A DNA stretch of 64,000 nt from Margaritifera margaritifera (Eukaryota; Mollusca; Bivalvia; Unionida; Margaritiferidae): positions 3,696,001-3,760,000 of the forward strand of contig JAQPZY010001621.1 of NCBI GenBank assembly GCA_029931535.1. Reading direction: 5' to 3'. Below, in pieces: positions 17,701 to 29,325 of the stretch (positions within the stretch are counted from its first letter, which is position 1; the number at the start of each line of letters is the position of its first letter). The translations under genes and the position numbers were made by a program. The notes under the pieces are model-generated. The model worked only from the letters and a program-made list of their open reading frames with translations, was not told the origin of the DNA and did not search any database.

Positions 17701-17958
17701 ATTATTTATATTATGCAAAACTTTCACTTTATTTTCCGCACTACTCAATGTACAATGAAGAAAGAAATAATTCAATCTGGTCTAGGAACCAGGGTGTATA
17801 TTTGTTCTATAGGAATTACGAGTTTTCCATAAATGTTCTCGTATAGAGCTATGAGATTTTAAAGTTAACTTTCCCCATGTCCCTCACGCAAATTGGTCAT
17901 TTCTTATTATTCAGGGGATGTAAAATTAAACAATACGAAAATGAGCCGGTTTTAAACA

Positions 17959-18140
17959 AACATTGCATTATTTTAAACATATTCCTAGTATTAGATATTC
18001 AAACAAACAAAGCATTATTTTAAACATATTCCTAGTATTAGATATTCAAACAAACATTGCATTATTTTAAACATATTCCTAGTATTAGATATTCAAACAA
18101 ACATTGCATTATTTTAAACATATTCCAAGTATTAGATATC
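17959..18140. repeat. 47-bp minisatellite, about 4 copies
   Basis: The unit contains CAAACATTGCATTATTTTAA and TTCCTAGTATTAGATATT. Copy 2 of the duplication has only part of one unit at about 54775-54805, so the array expanded after duplication or contracted in copy 2. Confidence 0.9.
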
Positions 18141-18194
18141 CGAATTTTATACTGAAGCTACACTGGTAGCTACAGCAAAACTCTTATTGATGAA

Positions 18195-18312
18195 TGGAAG
18201 ATCGATTCGGAGTATGATCTGGAGTAGATCCCCCCTCACACACACACACACACAAGATTCGGAGTATCATCTGGAGTAGATCCCCCCTCACACACACACA
18301 CACACACAAGAT
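18195..18312. repeat. Tandem pair ending in (CA)n
   Basis: Two units of GATTCGGAGTATCATCTGGA followed by GTAGATCCCCCCT and (CA)n. The second duplication copy has one unit at about 54855-54905. Confidence 0.85.
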
Positions 18313-18675
18313 ACAAACACATGCTAAAAACCCATCTCTGTTGGATCATCGTACAATCGATCTGACTACGGGTTTTACTGCTTGTGAATCTGATAAACCT
18401 GCTTTCATACCTCAATAATTCAAAAGATTATTGATATTCAGTACAATACAAACAAATGGTGACCGTATTGTTAATTATAATTGATCAACGTGTACTCTTT
18501 AGTTCTATATACACTGTTGTTGTAACAATGGCGTATCTGCCCTTAGTTCCCTCAAATAACCGTATAACAGCGTTATGTAAAATCAATCCACAAAGAATGA
18601 TCATTTAAAGCAGAATCCCTTAATAGGATTAAACGCAATTCTTCTATTCATTCACCCATATAAACAGAATGCCAA

Positions 18676-18731
18676 TGTATGTATGTATGTATGTATGTAT
18701 GTATGTATGTATGTATGTATGTATGTATGTA
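18676..18731. repeat. (GTAT)n microsatellite, 14 units
   Basis: Tetranucleotide array. The equivalent site in copy 2 (about 55269-55288) has only about five units. Confidence 0.95.
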
Positions 18732-19386
18732 CAAAAAGCAACTACAACTAGATTCATGCGAAGACGTTTTACTCTGGAAAGTGATTGCTAAATATAAATC
18801 AATGCACGTATTTACGTACATGTATGCATGATAAACTTGATTCATTTATTAAAGTAAATATAACAAACGATAGTGAATATTTTTCATAATACTTTGCCGA
18901 GGTAATTATTGTCTTACTAGTAAAATAGTTCTAGCAGAAAACAGTACAAGTATCACACATTTAACAAAAAATGTTAAAAAATGAATCTTTCATAATAAAA
19001 TAACAAAATATATATTACATTGCAAGTTTCTTGTTTGTTTTGTGGTCAATATATGAAGGCATATTTAATGCAACTTTCAATGAGTAATGAGACTACTCGG
19101 CGACAGTGAATACTTTGACTTGACAATACATTTTGATATGTAACAGTATCAACTGTGTCGGATCCAGGGCAACTGGACAAAGGGCCGCTCTATTTTTTTT
19201 AAAGAGACGTTAGTATAGACTGATGGCTAATTCATGCTTCTTACAAATTTTCCCTATTCTTGATGGAGCCAGCACTTAATAGATGGTAAAATAACCATTT
19301 TCGTGTCCATGCGAAAGAATAATTATTGAACCTAATCAAGTCTAAAAATCATTCATTACATGTACTAGAAATAACAATGTTCCTAA

Positions 19387-19449
19387 TTATTTGTGTTTTT
19401 CAATCATCTCCCTTAGTTTGCTTTCATTGGCCCCAACAAGTTCATCTAT
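19387..19449 (-). CDS. TXN-B exon 5 with stop
   Basis: On the minus strand the acceptor is CATTTTCAG. It encodes 20 residues, [11 protein letters not shown] to EKHK, then TAA. It supplies the last beta strand turn and the C-terminal helix. Confidence 0.93.
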   Translation of the reverse strand: MDELVGANESKLREMIEKHK

Positions 19450-22400
19450 CTGAAAATGAAAAAAGTAAAAAACATTTATGATTTTCGAATATTTATTTCT
19501 ATAAAGGTCAAAAGCTTGTGTCTACGAGTACAGATACCCTTTGGCTAAAACTAACAGGGTGAATGGGGCCTCCCTAACTTTACTTGACTGGAAAAATCAC
19601 ATGCCTAACAATTGGTACAGACTGTGCATTCTTTTACCAGTAGGTCATTTGAACTTTCTGCAAGAATGATGGCAGAGTTATGTGTTTAGATGGCTTCGAT
19701 TATGAATTTGAGACAAGATTCTGTTTCAATAAGTACCAAGACTTGCCCAAATTTAACGTGTACCTACATGAAAGGCTAAATATGCGAAATTTGCCATTCT
19801 ACTCTGAATCTGTGATAAATTTATGAATCCCCAAATTCCCTCTATCTACCATCATCTGTTAGTCAATTCTGTATTTTATTTTTTCGAAATTCCAAGTTAT
19901 TTCCAGTCAATTTTATCCCAGGGAAATATTTATTTAAGGACTGGCCATTTATTTAACCTTGCAGGAATACATGCAAAATAGCGAACCATTTGCCCGACAA
20001 CAATAGCACAAACTGACCCTTGAGTTTCATCTAAAAATTTAATGACCAAGGGTCAGTTTGTGCCATGTTGTCAGACAAATGGTTGTCGTCTTCTGATTGG
20101 CTGTATGCAGATTACTGATACTGATTGCTACTTTTAATGTATTCCTGCATGGTTAGACAGAGTTTGAATGGTCTATTTAATAAAATTTTTCAAAGATTTT
20201 CATTATTTTGTCTTTATTAGATGTAAAATTTAGTTATAAGGATTGACCAGTTCATTTTTTAAGTATGAACAGAAAAAAATGCTGTGCAAACTTTGCATGG
20301 TCCATTTCACGGATCACATAGTTTGCACAGCGTTTTTGGATTCATACTCCAATAAATGTAAAAAAAAAACAAAACAAAGAAAGAAAAAAAAAACAATATA
20401 TAAAAAATAAATTGTCAATCTTTACATAACTTAACTATTTCTAATTCAATTTGCCTGAAATGTTCACAACTAACCAAAGATGCGTCTCTAATAATATGGC
20501 AAAATTGTCAAAACCTAATAAAGACACAAACAAATCGGTTCTAAAGAAAATGGACCGATAATATGTAGGCGTGTTTATCCAGAATCGGACCAACCGTTCT
20601 CATTTGACCAAGATGCTTAAATGGGATCATCTTCTCCATTTTAAGGCAGTACTCGTCTGCATTTGCAAGGGCATCAGTAAAATTAACGACTTCAAAATAA
20701 AGAGCAATAGCTGCTAGTTACACAAATAAAATTTCATAATGACTTGGAAAGTTCCCATCCTTTTTCTAAATTAATTTTAATGTGAATTCAGTCTTACTCA
20801 AGACCAAAAATCCCAATGAACTGCTATGAGGATTAATGCTTTTATCTTTACCATTTACACAATAGTATAGAATCAGTGCATCTCCGCCATTCTTCTAATT
20901 TAAAACACAAAATCATACACTAAAAATATCAAGTGCATTGCTTCATTGCCAGTGGTGTAAAAATATGATATCCGGCAGCAAGGGACAAGTTGCCATTTTT
21001 TGCTGGGAAGTAAAATTCTGTTACTTGCCTAGAACTGTAAAAAGAAAAAGAAGGAAAAAGCGGGATATTTGCTAAAGTTTATCAAAATCGTGATTCTGGA
21101 AAAACAGAACAGTTTAGAATTTTGTCAACTCTGATTGTGCATAAAATGGCGTTAAATTGCAATACTAATGAATATGTACAATATGTGTAATTGATTTACT
21201 TTTTAAAGTACCGTATGTACTCGCTTATATTTCGAATTCAACTGCAAACTTTATAGACCCAGATCTGCCGTCATATAATGTGCCGGCAGATCTAAGTATA
21301 CGCAGTTTGATAGGAGTAATCAGTAGAACAAACAACATAGACCTTGATCTGCAGGCGCATTATGCGACAGCAGATCAGGTTTGCAGTTGGACTCGACTTA
21401 AAAGCAGTGCTGGATTACCCAATAGGCAGACTAAGCACGTGCTTAGGACACCAGCAAAATAGAGGCACCAACAACAACAACAACAATTTTTAAGTGAGAA
21501 ATTACGCGAGGTGTGTGTGTGTGTGTCTTACATATGAAAGGGGCACCATAATCTTTTCAGTGCTTAGGGCCTCTAAAGGTCTTAATCCGGCCCTGCTTAC
21601 AAGGGAGTACAGACGGTAAATCAAAGATCATGAAAACGCTCCTATCAAGAAGACGCTAAAAGCTAATTCAAGCTAGACAGGGATCCTGACATATCAGACA
21701 GCATATTTAGGCATGCAATTATATTGTATCTAATTTTTTTAGCTGGATACAGCAACTGAAAGACAGGTTACATAACTTTCAAGTAAAAAAATATATATAT
21801 ATATAATCTAAACATTGCTGACGACGAAATCACCGTTACACAAGCATCAGGAAAATGAATCCCCGTAGCTCGCCTATGCTTCAAAGAAAAGACAAACAAA
21901 AAACAAAAAAGGATTTTTTTTGGTTCAAGCTGTTTTGTATAAAAAAATTGCTAAAAAATGCCCTAACTTTAACTTGTAATTCATTTCTCCAGGTTTCGGA
22001 AATTAACCTCAATCAAACCACGTCTTATCGGTACATCATCTTTTACGTAATTGCATTCTAATTAGGTTTAACATTGGATGTGATGCATATTAGAGTGCCC
22101 TGTCCAGCACCTAAAAGGAATAGAATATAATTTAATTAAACACACCAAGAATTACATTGTTTGCACCTTGTACGCTTTCTTCGGCACCGACCCAGGAGTG
22201 GACTAAAGCATATGTTAGATCAATATTCAAGGAATGTCGAGACGGGTCATGATAACTGTGTTTCAAAGTCAGAATATATGGCCTCCAAGTATTAACCTCA
22301 ACCATGTTAATGTTTATTTGTATAGATTACGAATAATACCCAAGTATTAACTACAACCATTTTAATATTCATTTGTATGGATTATGAATAATCCACAGGT

Positions 22401-25400
22401 ATTAACTACAACCATTTTAATGTTCATTTGTGTGGATTACAAATACTCCCCAAGTATTAACTACAACCATTTTAATGTTCATTTGTATGGATTACGAATA
22501 GTCCCCAAGTATTAACTACAACCATTGTAATGTTCATTTGTATGGATTACGAATAGTCCCCAAGTATTAACTACAACCATTTTAATGTTCATTTGTATGG
22601 ATAATGAGTGAGTAGTCCCCAAGTATTAACTACAACCATTTTAATGTTCATTTGTACTGATTACAAATAGTCCCCAAGTATTATATATAACCATTTTAAT
22701 GTTCATTTGTACTGATTACGAATAGTCCACTTGCCTTCTTTTTAGAATAAACATTTTTTTAAAATGGCTGATATAAAGTTTTAATGGTTATTTAAGGTCA
22801 AACCTCGCATATCAAATTTAAACCGTTATGTAATGTTAAACTTCGGATATCATGTTTTAATTGTTATATCATGTTAAATCTCATATATCAAACTTTAATT
22901 GTTATATTATGTTAACTCTCTGCTATCATCATTTAATTATTATATCATGTTAAACCTCAGATATCACGTTTTAAATATTATATCATGTTAAACCTCTGAT
23001 ATCAAGGTTTAATTATTATATCATGCTAAACCTCTGATATCAATGTTTAATTATTATATCATGTTAAAGCTCTGATATCAAGGTTTAATTATTATATCAT
23101 GTTAAAGCTCTGATATCAAGGTTTAATTATTATATCATATTAAACCTCTGATATCAAGGTTTAATTATTATATCATGTTAAACCTCTGATGTCAAGGTTT
23201 AATTGTTATATCATGTTAAACCTCTGATATCAAGGTTTAATTGTTATATCATGTTAAACCTCTGATATCAAGGTTTAATTGTTATATTATGTTAACCCTC
23301 TGATATCACCTTTTAATTATTATATCATGTTAAACGTTCGGATATCAAGTTTTAATTGTTATATCATGAACGTCTCTATTTGAAGATATGTGTCAAAAGC
23401 AACTCCACATAGTAATATTTAGCGATTTCCCAGGAATAATTTGCAAATTAATATCCATAAATAGCGTAATATCCAAAAACACGCTAGTTTTACTGGATGT
23501 ATTTTGTACCACAATAAGCTGCTTTCCATATGGTAGAATGCATCCTTTTTATTACTTTTTAAGTACCACTATATTTTTCCCCAAATTTTCTTTACCGGAA
23601 TTTAATTCTAAGGTACTTTGTTCTTTAGTACCAGAAGAATCTCGTTCAAATAATGCAATATCGTTGCCACAATGTTTAAAATTTAACTGAGATCACAAGG
23701 GATTCGCAAAGAAACAAATGAATGTAAAAGAAACATCCAATGTTCTCGGTACCCAAAAAACTTGGACTTGTTAAAGGGTCGAGTTGTACTAGTCAGTGTC
23801 CAAAAAACATGGACTTGTTAAAGGGTCGAGTTGTACTAGTCAGTGTCCAAAAAACATGGACTTGTTAAAGGATCGAGTTGTACTAGTCAGTGTCCAAAAC
23901 CAGTGAGGCTAAGTTAAAAATATCTAACAAAATGCTTCGATACGGCTTCATAATAAATACCCACAGTATCCAACTGTAAATCAGGATGACAAGTTAAATC
24001 ATGGAAAAAGGATTTTCTTGGTAACCAAACTCAGTCCACACGGGATTTAAGTCGTTAAATTTTCTGGGAGTAAACATTTTACACATTTTTAATTTGATAG
24101 TTTTAAAAAGCCGACAAATGCATCATGATGACTGGTAAAATTTATAAAAATGTATCAATTTGATCAGAAGAAAATCTTTGGCAATATGGTTGCATAACTT
24201 GCTAAGAATAGCTGCTTGCTAATTGGCCTTAGAAAGCCACTTGATAGTTTTAGTTACATTGCATTGGATAGGAGAGAGAACGTTATGCATTTGTGTGCCA
24301 GAAGAATTGGTTCTGATTTATTTTACTCTTCGTCATCGGAGGGCATGAGTTGTAAGTTTTGGTTTGGTTGGTGCTTTACGGCACAGCAACACAACTAGGT
24401 TATTCAGTGCTGAAGCAACTGGTGTAAAGTGGCTTGCCCAAGGACACACCGCGGTAGCTGACCCAGGCTGGTCCGATGATAGGATTCGAACCCGTACCCT
24501 TTCGGTCGCGACTCCCGCACGCTAAACACTGAGTCACCGCGGCTCACTGACTTGTAAGTAAAACTGGTTGCAATGACTAATGTCACCCGACATATGTTTA
24601 ATACTGAATGTTGAGGTACACTTATGTACCCATGGAGAGAATAAACACCACTACTAACAATTTTGACCTAGATGTGTCGTCGCATAATATACCAGCAGAT
24701 CAGGGTCAGTGCTGCTTGTATGAAATCATGCAACAGAGTAAACTGTAAATTACCGCTGCAGTAACCGACAACACGTTTGAATTTACACATCTCACATACA
24801 GGAGGGTGGTATACTCGATACATTTCGGTATAAGTCTAATACCTTTTTTCCGTTTCTGTAGAACTGGAATGTTGGCATTGCAGAGATCCCACACTTTTCT
24901 GATACTTCCTAGGAAAAAAATGACAAAAAAGAAACATTTGGAAAATAAAACAATTATTACTACTTCAAGTTTAAGACAAATGTAATGAAACAACTTTCTT
25001 AATACTAATTTTTCATCTGAAAGCAATGACAAAAACTTGTTTTCAAAATAGAGATTTGCATACACCAAAACATTAACTACATATCGACTGACAATAGGAA
25101 AATATAATATTTAATTGAACTGTTATTTTAATAGTTGATTTTCCATAGTTACTTATGGCTTCTACGGTGACAGGACCAAGTAGAGACACGCATCTGATGA
25201 CGTAATCGAAACGACGATCAGAGTTGTACTGTTGTGTTTCTCATCTAATGTTAAATTCCAAGACATTTTACTCCCAAATGCATGGTTTGGGTACATCTTC
25301 TAAAAAGGAATTGCAGAATAGACATGACTTACCGGCACTTCATCCACATCTACTTTCAGGAAAAGTACACTAGTGAACTCTCCAGACATTGCCTGAAATA

Positions 25401-28400
25401 ATAATATGTTAAGGAGTAATACCACTGTAAGTACTAAGGCATCAAATAACGAAATTTCCTACGTTTTAGACCTCAAGCAACATCTTCATCAGGGGGCAAT
25501 AAATAATATACAAAGAGAGAGAGACAGAGAGACAGAGAGAGAGAAAGAGATACAGATGCACACACTAAAAGCAATAAATATTTGCATTTTGATACAGAGA
25601 AGAAAAACTAACAAGAATAATGAAGAAATCTAGACTTAAGAAGAACAACAAAATAACAAGAAGTAACGACGTGTCAAGAAAGGGACCTATTATCTCTGAA
25701 TAAGGCGAACGAATCTGAATGTAAGCTATCGGCACTCTATTCCTATACATAGAGAAGTAAACCGCTAGTGTACTCATAGCCTTTTATCCAAACTCGTTTG
25801 CCGTATTCATAGATACATACTCCATGTATAAGTTCTTGATTGTATACAGCAGTGATAAATCCCATAAACCTCTTAAGATCATTTTAAACTAAATGATGTT
25901 TTGAAAAGTAAATAAAGCATTATTAGAATTAAGGTTTGGTGTATAATAAAAAGATCATTATACAGTCATCTGTACATTATGGATTTTTATTGTACTCGTC
26001 CATGTTGTCTTGAAAAACCGTTTTTAGACTTCTCTGAGACACGTTATACTCAACATGTGCACTGGGCGGGTTGCTTGAAGTTCTTGGTTTCTTTTTTCAA
26101 TCCGTAACGATTGTTTGCAACTGTCATATAGAATGCTATTTTGTAACAAAACAAGCTTTGACCACACCCTTATCCCATCCAATCTTGTAAACAAATACAC
26201 ATTAGCACTTGATACTGAGATTGTTGCTTTTATGTTAAACTCTTGAAATATTTATATCACCTCTCTAAAAACTTTGAGTTCATCACAATGTAGCTTTGTG
26301 CCATTATTTATGTTGTTTAAAAAGTGTCACATTATTTTGTGTTCACTGTGCTAGCTCAGCTTTGTGGTAAGAAGATCGTACTAATCTAAATACAAGCGTA
26401 CCAGCAATTTTTAAACTTGTGTGAAACAATGGCCTTGGGTCATTTAATAGTTCAATGACTGCGAGCAATGTAAAAAAAAGTTATATAATATCCTCAAGTC
26501 ATTCAGTAGTTCTATAAATGTGCCAACAATTTTTAATGTTGATTTTGATGTCCTCATATCCCCCTACTAGTGTGTTAGTGCGAAAATAGAAAATGTGCTA
26601 GAAATATTCTCATACTCCTATTTGAGATGGTTTACATAAAAAAGTGTCCAAGTGTGCTAGCACTATCATATACCCTGTACTAGCATGAGCAGAATATGTA
26701 AGTCATTAAAAAACAAGAGTACTGGAAAAGACACATAATATCTCACCAACAGGTAATTTACATGTAAAAGACACATAATATCTCACCAGCTTATCTAATT
26801 TACATGTAAAAGTATCCCTCTTTAAAGTAACTGTTGAAATCTTAATCTTGACCTTCAACCTGTTGACCCCAAATCAATAAGCTTCTATCTCGTGTTGGAA
26901 GGAACAACATAACCACATTGATTTAAAACATGTTTGTGTTCCGAAGTGAAATGTGAAACCTTATGTCTTTGGCCTTCACCTTCAAGCCACTAACAACAAC
27001 AAGAATCAGCCTCCTTTCTTTGGCTTAAAGAAAAAATACGTATAATACAAGATAACAAAAACATTTATAAATGAAGAGAAAAATTGTTTGTACCTACCTC
27101 TAGTTTTGGTGAAATCATTCGGCATGGCCCACACCATGTTGCAAAGAAGTCAACAACTACCAGTTTGCCGCCTGCACTGTCCAACAATTGGTTAAAATCA
27201 TCCTTAAATAAAAGATAAATGGAGAACAATATTTGTTGTTTCTCTTTTGATATTTTTTAACATGCATATAAATTTACAGAGCAAAGTCCTTGTCAATGGG
27301 CAATTTTCAGACTGGTTCTCAATTGGCCAAGGAGTGAGACAAGGGGGTGTTTTATCAACCTTGATGTACACAATATTTATAAATGACTTGCTGCTCCAGT
27401 TAGAGAATAGTGGATTTGGAGCAAAGATTGGATCCTTAGCTGTGGGAAATCCAACCCTAGCTGATGACATTTCACTTTTGGCTATATATCCTAGCAATCT
27501 ACAAAAGCTGTTAGATATAGCATACGCCTACAGCAATAAGTGGCGATTTGAGCTTAGTGTCACAAAGTCATACATTATCATTTTCGGTCCCCAATACAAG
27601 AATTATGTCAATATGAAATGGTATCTTGGGCCGTCATGTTTGCCGGTTACTGATTCGGCAACACACCTGGGACACGGGATTAACTCAAAGCTGACGTCGC
27701 ATGACGCAATACTCGATGCATGCAAGAAAGGGAAAAAATCTTTTCACGGTCTGTTTGGTATTGGCATTAAACCTAATGGTTTAAATCCTTTGGTTGCTGC
27801 AAATGTGATCAAAAAGGTAATTTTTCCTTCAATGTTTTATGGAAGTGAATTATGGTTTAATATTTCAAAAAGTGACCTCTCTTCATTGGATAAAACTCTG
27901 AGGTATGTTGCCAAACATTTACAAGGCTTCCCAACACATACAAGATCAAACATCGCTCTGGGAATGTTAGGATGGACATCAGCTCAGTCCGAAATTGATA
28001 GAAGAAAATTGATGTTTTTACACAGATTGTGTTTGATGCCTAATAACGTACATACTAAACGTGTGTTTAACGTTGCGTTATTTCACTTCATTTTGAGCGG
28101 ATGCATGTCAAGCTACGGGTTAATTTCAAATCTATATTATACGTTAAAGAAGTTTGACTTGCTTGAGTATCTAACTGATTATTTGCAGCATTCCGAAATT
28201 CCAGATAAACAAAATTGGAAAGAAATTGTAAGGTCAAAAATTGCTGGTCTTGAAAATAGCCTCTGGAGAGTTCGTATGTCTAATCAAGCAGATTTTGATA
28301 GATTCTCTTCGATACACGAATCCTTGCGACCTGCCTCAGTATGGCAGTCTGCTAAAACCAGACAGCACACTAAGGTATTTACATATGTAGCTAAACTATG

Positions 28401-29238
28401 GGCTGCTGTTCCTCAAACACAGCTCGATATGTGTATTCGATGTGGGAATGTTTATACAGACTTGATACTTCATTGTTGTGTTGCTTGTCCTTATATGTCG
28501 GATTTCAGAAACTCTTTCTGGGATTTCCTGACTGATAACTTTCCACTGAGCCTGCATATTACGTTATTTAATGCAGAAGATGAGCTGCTACTGCAATATC
28601 TTCTAGGTAAAAGGTTACCAGCAGGTGTAATCGACAAAGAAAACTCCAAGTTATTCGCCCTGTATGCAGCATACTTTGTCATGCAGTGTGCAGCTATCTT
28701 CTGCAAATAAGGTACTTAAACTTGCAACTTATGCAGCTGAGGAACACTTTAATGATGGATATACTGTAAGAATCTATGTTCTAGTATTCTATTTTATATC
28801 ATAGACGAACAATGTTATGATATTCACACTATAGATCTCTTGACATTATTGTATGTACGAAGTAATTGATGTTGGTTCTACGGCGCCCCGGATTCACAGT
28901 TTGCTTTTTTTTTTTTTTTTTTTTTTTTTAATTCGTGTTTGTTTGTTTTGTATTCATTTCTTTATTCTGGTACTTATTTATTGATTGTATTCAGATGATT
29001 TATTGTTATATCATGCAATCTTCTACGGAAGGAAATAAAGATGATGATGGTTAAAAGAAAAACTAACATGCTTTGTGTTTTCTTTTTTAAAGAATGATCA
29101 ATACTTTTCGAGGTGATCAATACTTACCGGAGTTTATGCGTGATGTGGAGTAAGAAGAGTAGGCCTTATTCCGCACTCAACTTTTTAAAAATTATTTTAC
29201 ACTCCTTATTCAAAAGGTAAATAAAATACAGGTGTCAA

Positions 29239-29325
<87 letters not shown>

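Larger units (their letters stand above)
16951..25450. repeat. Segmental duplication, copy 1 (contains TXN-B exons 3-5)
   Basis: It aligns by eye, in direct orientation, with 52207-62090. The left edge is at AATCATAG and the right edge about 50 bp beyond exon 3 in intron 2. Copy-1-specific changes are a SINE (24358-24547), a hAT MITE (21405-21595), a longer 47-bp array (17959-18140), a longer 38-bp array and deletions in the fold-back element. Sampled non-coding stretches differ by roughly 5-9%, counted by hand. Confidence 0.93.
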
